Made by a program: the position numbers and the translations under genes. Of a stretch of 64,000 nt of DNA, positions 25,972-34,853 are shown one piece after another. The DNA comes from Pseudomonas synxantha BG33R (GTDB lineage: Bacteria > Pseudomonadota > Gammaproteobacteria > Pseudomonadales > Pseudomonadaceae): the NCBI RefSeq assembly GCF_000263715.2, contig NZ_CM001514.1, positions 172,936-236,935 of the forward strand, written 5' to 3'. Numbering within the stretch: the first letter of the stretch is position 1; each line of letters starts with the position of its first letter. Under the pieces are notes generated by a model that worked only from the letters and a program-made list of their open reading frames with translations, was not told the origin of the DNA and did no database searches.

Positions 25972-26703
25972 TCAAGGGTTCTGCAAAAACACCACATACC
26001 CCCGAAACCACTCATTCCCTTGCAAATACCCTGGCGCCTCCCACTCGCCGCCTTGAATCAAACCGATCTTGAACGGAACTCCCATTCGGTTCATCCGTGG
26101 CAGGTACGCCGCGTAATCCGGGATGCTGTGCCGCCCCTGATACGTCTGCACCACCACTTCGTCCACCACGCCTTTGAGCTGGGCGATGGCGGCCGGGTCG
26201 GCGTTGCTGCTCCAGTCCATCAGGCCGGTGATGCTTAACCGCAGGTCGGCAGGCAGACGCCGGCGCAGGTCGCGCAGAAAATCAGCGTATTCGTGCAGGT
26301 ACTGGGTGCGGGCGTCAAAGTCGATCTGGATGCCGATCACAGGGTTACCCGCGTCGCGCCAGCGTTGCACCTGGCCGAGCAGTTGGGTGTAGACCTGTTC
26401 CGGCCAGTGCAAGGTGTGGGCGCGATAGACCACCCAGATTTCGCCTTGGGTCAGGCGCGGTACGCTGATGCCTTGGGCGATCAATTGCACGCCGCGCTGG
26501 GGCGCGCGGCGTGTGGAGTTGATCTGGCCTTGCAGGATGTACAGGGTTTTTGCCTGCTTGATCACAGGTTGAGGCGTGACACCACTCCACAGCCAGAAAG
26601 CGTCATAGTCGCGGGCGTCGACGGCGCCGAAAGCCGGGCTTGCCAGCAACAACAAGCCCAGCCACAGCGACTTCACCAGTAGTACTGCAGCGATTTGCCC
26701 CAC
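25972..26703 (-). CDS. DUF3142-family exported protein
   Basis: Protein of 243 aa with an N-terminal signal or anchor (about 5-26, VLLVKSLWLGLLLLASPAFG) and a sequence that matches the DUF3142 family as I recall it: a TIM-barrel-like pattern with YDAFWLWSG, IQIDFDARTQYLHEYADFLRDLR and LSITGLMDW, reminiscent of glycoside hydrolase/deacetylase-like barrels (conserved Asp in QIDFD). No activity is established. It overlaps the upstream 720-aa gene by 31 bp, so the two are co-translated and probably act together in the periplasm. Confidence 0.7.
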   Translation of the reverse strand: MGQIAAVLLVKSLWLGLLLLASPAFGAVDARDYDAFWLWSGVTPQPVIKQAKTLYILQGQINSTRRAPQRGVQLIAQGISVPRLTQGEIWVVYRAHTLHWPEQVYTQLLGQVQRWRDAGNPVIGIQIDFDARTQYLHEYADFLRDLRRRLPADLRLSITGLMDWSSNADPAAIAQLKGVVDEVVVQTYQGRHSIPDYAAYLPRMNRMGVPFKIGLIQGGEWEAPGYLQGNEWFRGYVVFLQNP

Positions 26704-28835
26704 TGGGTATCGGCAAAACCGGTCTTGAGCTGGCGGAACCAGGCTTTGCGCACCGCGGGCGCGACGTCTTCACCCCCGCAGCTGTTGTAACCGGCCGGCG
26801 CGTAGCAGTTGATGGCGCGGAACAACGCGTACGCCTTGTCGGTTTTCGGTGCTTTGGCGTTGGCGATCACCTGTTTGTAGCCGTCCAGGCGCGAGAAGGT
26901 TTCACCCTTGAACTGCGAGGCGGTGCTGCCCAGGCTGCCGGCGGCGCGGGGTTGCTCCAACGGCATACCGTCCAGGCCGTTGCGCAGGATGAATTCACCG
27001 AAGCAGTTCAAGGCGTGCGGGTTTTTTGCATCCTCCTGCAAGGTCGCGGCGGTTTGCGCGATGCTTGGGCAGGCGTAGCCGGATTCGGCCTTGTCACCGT
27101 TCCACTGGAACAGCTTCAGGGTTTGGCCACTGGTGTAGGTGTAGCCCAGGCTGGTACCGAGTTTTTCTTCGGAGAACGAGGCCTGCTTTAGGTCGTCGGC
27201 AAAGGTCGCGAATTGGCGGTGCAGCAGGTCTTTGTAGAGCAGCACGAATTGCGCGCTCTGGCGTTCGGTCGGGTCGCTGGCGTTGGCGATCTGCTGGCGC
27301 AGCAGGTCGGGCCCGGCGACGTTGCGCAGCAGGATGTAGCGCACTTGCTTGGCGCTGATCGGCGAGTCGGTTGCGAACACCTTGGCCAGTTGGCCGCTGC
27401 GCTCATAGTTCATCGCCAGGGCCAGCTCCAGTTGATCGCGTTGCAGCGGTTGCTTGGCCAGCGGTAGCATTTGCAGCCACAGGCTCTCGGCGCCCTTCCA
27501 ATCCTGCTTGGCCTCCAGTGCCAAGGCGCGCAAGGTCTGCTGGCTGAAGGCAAAGTAGTCGAGGTTCGACGGCACGTCCGCAGGCAGATGCTTGAGGGCA
27601 GCATCAGGTTGATGCTCGACGTACAGGGCGTACGCCGCTTGCAGGTAGTCGAACAACGCCGGTTCGTTGGCGAATGTGCCCTTTTGCTTGTCGAGGTCTT
27701 CGCGGCTCAACAGCGGCGGCGTATGGGCGCGCATCGCCATCAGGTCGCTGACCACTTGCAGCATCGGGCTGTTCGCCGAGTTGTTGCCGACCATGAGCAA
27801 CTTGAGGTCGGCTTCTTCAACCAACTCGTCGACGCTCACGTTACGCTGGCCGTCAGTGGCCTCGGTAAATTGCCAGGTGAAGTCTTCGGCGAGCTTGGCG
27901 TTGTCGTTGGCCAGCCAGTGCACGCGGCGCAACAGGCCACGGGCGGATGCAACGTAATCGCCTTGTGGATAATGTTTCAGGTAACCGAGAAAGCCTTCTT
28001 CGGCGTCGCTCAAGGCAGACTTATCCACATGCTCGCGTTGCGGCATACCGTACTCATCGAAGGCTTCGGCCTGGGCCCGGTTCAACGAGGTGCGTGCGGT
28101 CATGTACAGCGCGGTTTCTTTCAGCCAGGGCACCTCGCTGGTCGAGGCGGCGGCGAAACCGCGCTCGGCGTAAACGAAGCGACCGCCGTAGAAATCGGCG
28201 GCGGCCTGCAGATAAGTGCGAAACAGCTGGGCATTGGCCGAGGGCGTCAACTGCGCGTCCACCACCTGGCCTGTGAAGTCACAGGCGGTCAGCAACTGCA
28301 ACCGCGCTTTCACCAGCACGTCGCGCTCGGCTGGCGGCATATCGGCTTTGATCACCTGACTGATAAACGCCGTGGCGCTGTCATCGCTGTTGCTGCGGCA
28401 GCGGCTGCCTTCGCCATTCAGGAACGCTTCACCGGCAGTCTTGTATTCCTCGCGCTTGATGCCCAGCGGTTGGAGCAGGGTGTCGAGTTCGGCCGTGCGT
28501 GAATCGTCCGCTTTGTTATCGGGCTCATCATTCGCGGCCGGCACCGGCACCAGGCGATACACCGGAAACGGCACCGGGCCGAAACCCTGGGCCAAATCGT
28601 CTTCGCCCAAGGCATTGGGCGTCAGCGGCGCGGCTTTTTTGTCGGCCAGCAACAGGCGCAGGTTGACCCGGCTGTCGTTGCCCGGGCTGAGAAAGGGCTG
28701 GTTGCTGCACGGTTCGAGGCTGTCACGCGAGACGCGCCAGTCGGGGTAGCATGAATCGTCGGAACTGGCCTGGGCCTGTAGGGAAATACCGGCCAGCAGG
28801 GCCAGTGCCAGAGGTGACAAAAAACCGATGCGCAT
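26673..28835 (-). CDS. Exported 720-aa helical-repeat protein (YfiO-like annotation in pseudomonads)
   Basis: Periplasmic protein of unknown function (720 aa) with a clear signal peptide (MRIGFLSPLALALLAGISLQAQA). The body is rich in helical Ala/Leu segments of TPR type (for example GYLKHYPQGDYVASARGLLRRVHWLANDNAKLAEDF and QTLRALALEAKQDWKGAESLWLQMLPLAKQPLQRDQLELALAMNYERSGQ). Related pseudomonad proteins are often labelled outer-membrane assembly lipoprotein YfiO-like, but there is no lipobox and it is three times longer than BamD, so that name should not be trusted. It forms a two-gene operon with the DUF3142 gene. Confidence 0.65.
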   Translation of the reverse strand: MRIGFLSPLALALLAGISLQAQASSDDSCYPDWRVSRDSLEPCSNQPFLSPGNDSRVNLRLLLADKKAAPLTPNALGEDDLAQGFGPVPFPVYRLVPVPAANDEPDNKADDSRTAELDTLLQPLGIKREEYKTAGEAFLNGEGSRCRSNSDDSATAFISQVIKADMPPAERDVLVKARLQLLTACDFTGQVVDAQLTPSANAQLFRTYLQAAADFYGGRFVYAERGFAAASTSEVPWLKETALYMTARTSLNRAQAEAFDEYGMPQREHVDKSALSDAEEGFLGYLKHYPQGDYVASARGLLRRVHWLANDNAKLAEDFTWQFTEATDGQRNVSVDELVEEADLKLLMVGNNSANSPMLQVVSDLMAMRAHTPPLLSREDLDKQKGTFANEPALFDYLQAAYALYVEHQPDAALKHLPADVPSNLDYFAFSQQTLRALALEAKQDWKGAESLWLQMLPLAKQPLQRDQLELALAMNYERSGQLAKVFATDSPISAKQVRYILLRNVAGPDLLRQQIANASDPTERQSAQFVLLYKDLLHRQFATFADDLKQASFSEEKLGTSLGYTYTSGQTLKLFQWNGDKAESGYACPSIAQTAATLQEDAKNPHALNCFGEFILRNGLDGMPLEQPRAAGSLGSTASQFKGETFSRLDGYKQVIANAKAPKTDKAYALFRAINCYAPAGYNSCGGEDVAPAVRKAWFRQLKTGFADTQWGKSLQYYW

Positions 28836-29014
28836 GACGTGTCCTTGATCCTGAGTCCTTGGAGGGCCCCAATAATAGCCTGTTCTGAGCGGTGCTTCGG
28901 TGAGGTCCTACGCAAAATACCGATTTGTCCGATTCCAGCGGCGAAGCCTGGGCTTTTGTCCTAGAGTGGCGGTGTTTGCGCTCAGGCAAGCGAGCTAATG
29001 CCAGGGGTATTGAA

Positions 29015-30595
29015 GTGCGTCGGTCTGTGGTTGAGCAAAACGAAAAAGCCGGAGCGCTGCCAGCCTTGCAGCGCCTGACCTGGCAAGGTGCTGGTCGGCT
29101 CAGCCGTCTCTGGTGGGTACCGATCCTGGCGCTGGCCATGGCCCTGCGGTTTTACCACCTCACCTCGGCGGCAATCTGGGGCGATGAAGGGTCGAGCCTG
29201 CTGCTCAGTGAATACGCCATGGCCGACCTGTGGTTTCACGCGGCCCATGATGTGCATCCGCCGCTGTATTTCTTCCTGCTGCGCGGCTGGATCGAAGTGT
29301 TCGGCGACAGCATCGGGTCCATTCGCAGCATGAGCGCGCTGCCAGGCGTAGCCGTGGTTGGCTTGGGCATCTGGCTGACGCGGCAACTGTCCACCCGGCG
29401 CGCGGCGGTGCTGGCGGGCATCCTGCTGGCGCTGTTGCCGACGGCGGTGCGCTACAGCCAGGAAGTGCGCATGTATTCGCTGCTGGGCGTGTGGCTGCTG
29501 GGCGCCACGCTGGCGCTGGTGTACTGGATGCGTCAGCCCGAGCGCACGCGTTACCTGGCCGTCTATGTGCTGTTGATGAGTGCCGGTTTTTACACGCATT
29601 ACTTCACCGCGCTGTGCGTGCTGGTGCATTGGGCTTATCTGGGAATGCAGGCGCCAGGCCAACGTTTGATAACGCGGCCTGCATGGTGGGCGGCCAACGT
29701 GGCGATCGTGTTGTTGTACCTGCCTTGGCTACCGAACCTGTTGGACCTGGTGCAGCATGTCGACCAGCTCAAGGTGGGCGGCGACATCGGCTGGGAAGAG
29801 CCGGTCAACCTGCTGTCTGTGCCCTCGATGATCTGGCAGTTCGTGTTGCAGGATGACGGCGCTGACTTGTGGGCGCCGCTGTTCTGGATATTTCCGCTGC
29901 TGCTGGTCGCGGTGGTGTGGATGACGGCCTGGCGCCACCCGGCAGCGCGTTTGCCGGCGTTGTTTTTCTTGTTGCCGTTGCTGTTGGTGTATGGCGTGTC
30001 GTTTATCTCGCCGGTCTTTATCGAGCGCTACCTCACGGTGTATGCCCTGGGTTTGCCGATCGTCCTGGCGCTTGCCATCGACCGCTTGCCGTCACGCTTG
30101 TCATGGCTGGGCGCAGCGCTGTGGGTGCTGTTTGTGGGCATGGAACTGCTGGGCCTGAAGAACAACTTCGAGGTAGATGAGCACGACCAATTCAACGTGC
30201 CGGTGGAGTTCGTCAATCGCAATTACCAGGAAGACGACCGCATCGTCCTCAGCGACATGATGTGGTATCTGAGCTACGTGTATTACGACCAGACCGACGC
30301 GCAACTTCAGCTCTACACCCCGCCAAAACCCGACGGCACCTCGACACGACCGAATGCCTATGGCTTCGGCACGCTGGTGGATCAGGATGGCGGGCGAATC
30401 TATCTCGACCGTCTATCGGCGTTGCCGGCCACCACCCGGCGCGTATGGCTGATCAGCAGCAACGAAGCCCCCGACGACTTTGCCCCGCTGCCGCAAGGCT
30501 GGCACGAACTCAGTCGCCAGGACGGCGGTGGCGCGCGGGCGCGTCTGTTCGTGCTGTGCAACGTGCCAGCACCGCAGCCCGAGGGTTGCCGCTAG
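29015..30595 (+). CDS. GT39/ArnT-like membrane glycosyltransferase
   Basis: Multi-pass membrane protein (526 aa) of the GT-C type that moves sugars from polyprenyl phosphate. The first extracytoplasmic loop carries the acidic pair of this superfamily (IWGDEGSSLLLSEYAMADLWFHAAHDVHPPLYFFLLRGWIEVFG), followed by about ten further helices and a C-terminal periplasmic domain (about 400-526). I chose the GTG at 29015 with AGGGG at 29003-29007; a TTG at 28925 would add 30 residues. It is divergent from the 720-aa gene. The acceptor is unknown. Confidence 0.75.
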   Translation: MRRSVVEQNEKAGALPALQRLTWQGAGRLSRLWWVPILALAMALRFYHLTSAAIWGDEGSSLLLSEYAMADLWFHAAHDVHPPLYFFLLRGWIEVFGDSIGSIRSMSALPGVAVVGLGIWLTRQLSTRRAAVLAGILLALLPTAVRYSQEVRMYSLLGVWLLGATLALVYWMRQPERTRYLAVYVLLMSAGFYTHYFTALCVLVHWAYLGMQAPGQRLITRPAWWAANVAIVLLYLPWLPNLLDLVQHVDQLKVGGDIGWEEPVNLLSVPSMIWQFVLQDDGADLWAPLFWIFPLLLVAVVWMTAWRHPAARLPALFFLLPLLLVYGVSFISPVFIERYLTVYALGLPIVLALAIDRLPSRLSWLGAALWVLFVGMELLGLKNNFEVDEHDQFNVPVEFVNRNYQEDDRIVLSDMMWYLSYVYYDQTDAQLQLYTPPKPDGTSTRPNAYGFGTLVDQDGGRIYLDRLSALPATTRRVWLISSNEAPDDFAPLPQGWHELSRQDGGGARARLFVLCNVPAPQPEGCR

Positions 30596-30628
30596 ACTCG
30601 GTTAACCCTTCACCCTCAGGAGTTCATC

Positions 30629-30874
30629 ATGGAATCGCCAGTGCATAGCTTGCCGTCATTGTTCAAACAGCTTGGGTTGGAAGATGACCCGGTCAGCATT
30701 GATCAGTTTGTGGCCGCTCATTCGCCGCTCAAGCCGGAGTTGAAATTGGCGGAGGCGTTCTTCTGGACAGATAGCCAGAAGGCGTTTTTGCGTGAGGAAA
30801 TTCTGGAGGATGCGGATTGGGCGGAGGTGGTGGATGAGTTGAACCTGATGTTGCGGGGTGGGCGAGGGGTGTAA
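30629..30874 (+). CDS. DUF2789-family small protein
   Basis: An 81-aa acidic cytoplasmic protein matching the DUF2789 pattern (LFKQLGLEDDPVSIDQFVAAHSPLKPELKLAEAFFWTDSQKAFLREEILEDADWAEVVDELN). AGGAG lies 7-11 bp before the ATG. Function unknown. It lies 33 bp after the glycosyltransferase stop and might share its transcript. Confidence 0.8.
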   Translation: MESPVHSLPSLFKQLGLEDDPVSIDQFVAAHSPLKPELKLAEAFFWTDSQKAFLREEILEDADWAEVVDELNLMLRGGRGV

Positions 30875-31024
30875 AAAACTTAGCCGTTACGCTAAAACTT
30901 GAAAAAATCTGGGCTTTAATCGCTTCAGTGAGCTTTTTCTGAGGTTACGCGATGTCTTTGGTTGGTTATGCCCATCTCCATCAGTCCCTTGGGCTGAAAA
31001 ATAGCCCGGGCATCCGACGCTGAT

Positions 31025-31120
31025 CCAAATGTGGGAGGGGGCTTGCTCCCGATGAGGGCGTGTCAGTAAATGCATCTGTGGCTGGCCCATCGCAATCGGG
31101 AGCAAGCCCCTCCCACATTC
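31025..31120. repeat. REP pair (REPIN)
   Basis: Facing REP copies AAATGTGGGAGGGGGCTTGC and GCAAGCCCCTCCCACATT, spacer about 55 bp. This occupies much of the 364-bp gap between the DUF2789 gene and marR; the rest of the gap holds the marR operator and nothing else recognised. Confidence 0.85.
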
Positions 31121-31206
31121 GCCCGGCGGTGTGGCCGCTGAATCGCTCCATCCATCGAGAAATTGTTTCAAAACTTGACGAAGACTCGCCCCTCCACCAT
31201 ATTAAT

Positions 31207-31222
31207 AGTTAGCAAACTAACT
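31207..31222. promoter_or_regulatory. Putative MarR operator
   Basis: Perfect 16-bp palindrome AGTTAGCAAACTAACT with a CAAA centre, 17 bp before the marR start. MarR repressors bind such palindromes over their own promoters. Confidence 0.6.
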
Positions 31223-31238
31223 GTATGCGAACTATCCA

Positions 31239-31685
31239 GTGTCCCAATCCCTCGAACAACTTCAGATGAACCTGAGCAGCAGCATGGTGGTGGGCGCCCG
31301 TAACTGGCGCAAGATCTGCCAGACCACGCTGGTGAGCTATGGCATCTCCGAAGCCTGCGCCGTGCCGTTGTTGATGATCGGCCGCCTGGGTGACGGTGTG
31401 CACCAGGTCAAAGTAGCCCAGGCCTCCGGCATGGAGAGCCCGTCACTGGTGCGCCTGCTCGATCGGCTGTGCGGCGACGGCTACGTATGCCGCACCGAAG
31501 ACATCCACGACCGTCGCGCCAAGGCCCTGAGCCTCACCGAGCGCGGCCGTGAACTGGTGCAGGCGGTAGAAGCCCAACTGGTTCGCCTGCGCAAGGAAGT
31601 CCTTGTGGATATCGCGCCCACCGACCTGGAAGCCGCACTGCGCGTGCTGCGCGCCTTCGAAGCGGCCGAGGCTGTGGCGCCTTGA
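31239..31685 (+). CDS. MarR-family transcriptional regulator
   Basis: Winged-helix repressor (148 aa) with the MarR core (QVKVAQASGMESPSLVRLLDRLCGDGYVCRTEDIHDRRAKALSLTERGRELV, residues about 55-110). Starts with GTG at 31239. It overlaps the efflux gene that follows by 4 bp (TTGA), so it most likely controls the aaeBXA-like operon in response to an aromatic or phenolic ligand. Confidence 0.88.
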   Translation: MSQSLEQLQMNLSSSMVVGARNWRKICQTTLVSYGISEACAVPLLMIGRLGDGVHQVKVAQASGMESPSLVRLLDRLCGDGYVCRTEDIHDRRAKALSLTERGRELVQAVEAQLVRLRKEVLVDIAPTDLEAALRVLRAFEAAEAVAP

Positions 31686-33760
31686 ACGGATTTTTTACCG
31701 GTTTCCCGCCCGCCCGCGACTGGTTCTACGGGGTCCGCACGTTCGCCGCGTCGATGATTGCGCTGTACATCGCCATGCTGATGCAAATGCCGCGTCCGTA
31801 CTGGGCGATGGCTACCGTGTATATCGTCTCCAGCCCGTTTGTCGGGCCCACCAGTTCCAAGGCTTTGTACCGCGCCATTGGCACCTTTATGGGCGCAGCG
31901 GCGGCGGTGCTGTTTGTGCCGATGTTCGTGCAGTCGCCTTACCTGCTGGTGGTGGTGATCGCGTTATGGACGGGCACCTTGCTGTTCCTCTCCATGCACC
32001 TGCGCACGGCCAATAATTACGCCCTGATGCTGGCCGGCTATACCTTGCCGCTGATCGCCCTGCCAGTGGTGGATAACCCCCTGGCGGTGTGGGACGTGGC
32101 TGAAGCGCGTACCGAAGAAATCTTCCTTGGCATCGCGGTCGCAGCGGTGGTGGGCGCAATGTTCTGGCCACGGCGCCTGATGCCGGTGTTCGATGGCTCG
32201 GTGGCCAAGTGGTTCAGCGATGCTCAGGTCTATAGCCAACGCTTCCTCACCCGCCAGATTGACCCTGAAGCGGTCAGCAACCTGCGCGGCGGCATGGTTG
32301 CCACCTTCAACACCCTTGAGTTGATGATCGGCCAGTTGCCCCACGAAGGCGCGCGGCCGCAAACGGTGCGCAACACCAAAGAACTGCGCGGGCGCATGAT
32401 TCATCTGCTGCCGGTAATCGACGCGCTGGATGACGCGGTGTACGCCATCGAGCATCGCGCACCGGAGTTTCTCGACCGGCTCAAACCGTTGCTGGAGGAA
32501 GCCAACGCCTGGCTGCAAAGCACCACTGAACAAGCGCCCCTGGAACGCTGGCGTGTGCTGCGTGACCAGATCGACGCCGCCCAACCCCAGGGCGAAGCGC
32601 TGGATGACCGCCACACGTTGCTGTTCTCCAACGCCCTGTACCGCCTCGGCGAATGGGTCGACTTGTGGCAAGACTGTCGCAGCCTGCAAGCCGCCATCCA
32701 GTGCGAAAGCCAGGACACCTGGCGCGCCGTCTACCGCCACTGGCGCCTGGGCCGGCTCACGCCATTTCTAGACCGTGGGCTGATGTTCTACTCGGCGTTT
32801 TCCACCGTGACCGCGATCATCGTCGCCTCGGTGCTGTGGATCCTGCTGGGCTGGACCGATGGCGGCAGCGCCGTGATCCTGGCCGCCGTCGCCTGCAGCT
32901 TCTTCGCTTCGATGGACGACCCGGCGCCGCAGATCTACCGGTTCTTTTTCTGGACCGCCATGTCGGTGCTGTTCGCCAGCCTGTATCTGTTTCTGGTGCT
33001 GCCCAACCTGCACGATTTCCCCATGCTGGTGCTGGCTTTTGCCGTGCCGTTTATCTGCATCGGCACCCTCACGGTACAGCCACGATTCTACCTGGGCATG
33101 TTGCTGACGCTGGTGAACACCTCGTCGTTCATCAGCATCCAGGGCGCCTATGACGCGGATTTTCTCAACTTCGCCAACGTCAACCTGGCCGGGCCCGTGG
33201 GCCTGCTGTTCGCATTTGTGTGGACCTTGATCGCCCGGCCCTTCGGCGCCGAACTGGCGGCCAAGCGCCTGACCCGTTTCAGCTGGCGTGACATCGTTGG
33301 CCTGACCGAGCCCGCAACCCTGAACGAACACCGGCACATGGCCGCGCAAATGCTCGACCGCCTGATGCAACACCTGCCGCGCCTGGCCCTTACCGGCCAA
33401 GACACCGGCAGCGCCCTGCGCGACCTGCGCGTGGCGCTGAACCTGCTCGACCTGCTGGCCTACTCGCCGCGCATCCTCGGTGTGCCACGGGTGTTGCTCA
33501 ACCAGGTGGTGGAAGGGGTGGGCGGGTACTTCAAAGCGTGCCTCAAGGCCGGTGAACGCTTGCCCGCACCCAGCGGTCTGCTGATGACCCTGGACCGCAC
33601 GCGTCGCGCCCTCAACGGCCAGGGCCTGCAAGACGAAGACGACACCCGCCTGCACCTGCTGCACGCCTTGGCCGGCCTGCGCCTGGCGTTGTTGCCCGGT
33701 GTGGAATTCATTGGCGGCACGGAAATGGAAGCGCCGCTACCCGATGGAGCGCCTTTATGA
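31682..33760 (+). CDS. AaeB-like FUSC-family efflux transporter
   Basis: Inner-membrane protein (692 aa) of the aromatic acid exporter / fusaric acid resistance family. Two membrane halves (about 15-165 and 360-520) each carry five to six helices and are separated by a soluble helical region; a cytoplasmic C-terminal domain follows. The segment RPYWAMATVYIVSSPFVGPTSSKALYRAIGT is typical of the family. TTG at 31682 is taken as start because it overlaps the marR stop and gives the usual N-terminus NGFFTGFPPARDW. Next genes aaeX- and aaeA-like overlap it in series. Confidence 0.85.
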   Translation: MNGFFTGFPPARDWFYGVRTFAASMIALYIAMLMQMPRPYWAMATVYIVSSPFVGPTSSKALYRAIGTFMGAAAAVLFVPMFVQSPYLLVVVIALWTGTLLFLSMHLRTANNYALMLAGYTLPLIALPVVDNPLAVWDVAEARTEEIFLGIAVAAVVGAMFWPRRLMPVFDGSVAKWFSDAQVYSQRFLTRQIDPEAVSNLRGGMVATFNTLELMIGQLPHEGARPQTVRNTKELRGRMIHLLPVIDALDDAVYAIEHRAPEFLDRLKPLLEEANAWLQSTTEQAPLERWRVLRDQIDAAQPQGEALDDRHTLLFSNALYRLGEWVDLWQDCRSLQAAIQCESQDTWRAVYRHWRLGRLTPFLDRGLMFYSAFSTVTAIIVASVLWILLGWTDGGSAVILAAVACSFFASMDDPAPQIYRFFFWTAMSVLFASLYLFLVLPNLHDFPMLVLAFAVPFICIGTLTVQPRFYLGMLLTLVNTSSFISIQGAYDADFLNFANVNLAGPVGLLFAFVWTLIARPFGAELAAKRLTRFSWRDIVGLTEPATLNEHRHMAAQMLDRLMQHLPRLALTGQDTGSALRDLRVALNLLDLLAYSPRILGVPRVLLNQVVEGVGGYFKACLKAGERLPAPSGLLMTLDRTRRALNGQGLQDEDDTRLHLLHALAGLRLALLPGVEFIGGTEMEAPLPDGAPL

Positions 33761-33966
33761 TCGGTGATCTGGATATCAGCGGGGTGTTCCTGCCCACGCT
33801 GCTGGTGCTGATGGGCATTACCTATGTGTTGTTTCTGGTGGTGCACGGGCTGTTGACGCGCATGCACTTCTATCGCCTGGTCTGGCACCGGGCATTGTTC
33901 AATGTGGGGCTGTACGCGCTGTTGCTGGGCGCGGTGGACTCACTCAGTCGATATCTGATGACATGA
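33757..33966 (+). CDS. AaeX-like DUF1656 small membrane protein
   Basis: A 69-aa protein with two membrane helices (ISGVFLPTLLVLMGITYVLFLVV and RALFNVGLYALLLGAV), matching DUF1656/AaeX, which always accompanies AaeAB-type pumps. It overlaps both neighbours by 4 bp. Confidence 0.88.
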   Translation: MIGDLDISGVFLPTLLVLMGITYVLFLVVHGLLTRMHFYRLVWHRALFNVGLYALLLGAVDSLSRYLMT

Positions 33967-34853
33967 AAAAACCTTTTTTGACTATCGGCCGTGTCGTCCT
34001 GACGTTGTTGATCGTGAGTTTCGCGGTCGTCGTTGTGTGGCGCATGGTCATGTACTACATGTTTGCCCCCTGGACTCGTGACGGCCACATCCGCGCCGAC
34101 ATCGTGCAGATCGCCCCGGACGTCTCCGGGCTGATCCAGCGGGTGGACGTGCGTGACAACCAGTTGGTGACCAAAGGCCAGGTGCTGTTTGCCGTCGATC
34201 AGGACCGCTTCAAGCTGGCCCTGCGCCAAGCCCAGGCCGCCGTGGCCGACCGCCAGGAAACCCTGGCCCAGGCCCAGCGCGAGTACAAGCGTAACCGTGG
34301 CCTCGGTAACCTGGTGCCCAGCGAGCAGTTGGAAGAAAGCCAGTCCCGCGTGGCTCGCGCCCAGTCCGCCCTGGCCGAAGCCCAAGTGACGGTGGACTCC
34401 GCCCAACTCAACCTCGACCGCTCGGTGATCCGCAGCCCCGTGGACGGCTACGTCAACGACCGCGCGCCGCGTACCCAGGAGTTCGTCACCGCCGGGCGCC
34501 CGGTACTGTCGGTGGTGGACAGCAATTCCTTCCACATCGACGGCTACTTCGAAGAGACCAAGCTCGACGGCATCCACGTCGGCATGGGCGTGGATATCCG
34601 CGTGATCGGCGACAACGCTCGCCTGCACGGGCATGTGCAGAGCATCGTCGCCGGTATCGAAGACCGCGACCGCAGCAGCGGCTCCAACCTGCTGCCCAAC
34701 GTCAACCCGGCGTTCAGTTGGGTGCGCCTGGCCCAGCGGATCCCCGTGCGCATTGCCTTTGACGATGTGCCGGCGGACTTTCGCATGATCGCCGGGCGCA
34801 CGGCGACGGTGTCGATCATCGACGACGAAGTTAAAGACGGGGACAAACCATGA
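33963..34853 (+). CDS. AaeA-like HlyD-family membrane fusion protein
   Basis: Adaptor (296 aa) with one N-terminal helix (about 8-32), a lipoyl half (TRDGHIRADIVQIAPDVSGLIQRVDV), a short coiled coil (about 75-145), and the return half (VIRSPVDGYVNDRAPRTQEFV). Couples the FUSC transporter to the outer-membrane factor encoded next. 4-bp overlaps on both sides. Confidence 0.9.
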   Translation: MKKPFLTIGRVVLTLLIVSFAVVVVWRMVMYYMFAPWTRDGHIRADIVQIAPDVSGLIQRVDVRDNQLVTKGQVLFAVDQDRFKLALRQAQAAVADRQETLAQAQREYKRNRGLGNLVPSEQLEESQSRVARAQSALAEAQVTVDSAQLNLDRSVIRSPVDGYVNDRAPRTQEFVTAGRPVLSVVDSNSFHIDGYFEETKLDGIHVGMGVDIRVIGDNARLHGHVQSIVAGIEDRDRSSGSNLLPNVNPAFSWVRLAQRIPVRIAFDDVPADFRMIAGRTATVSIIDDEVKDGDKP

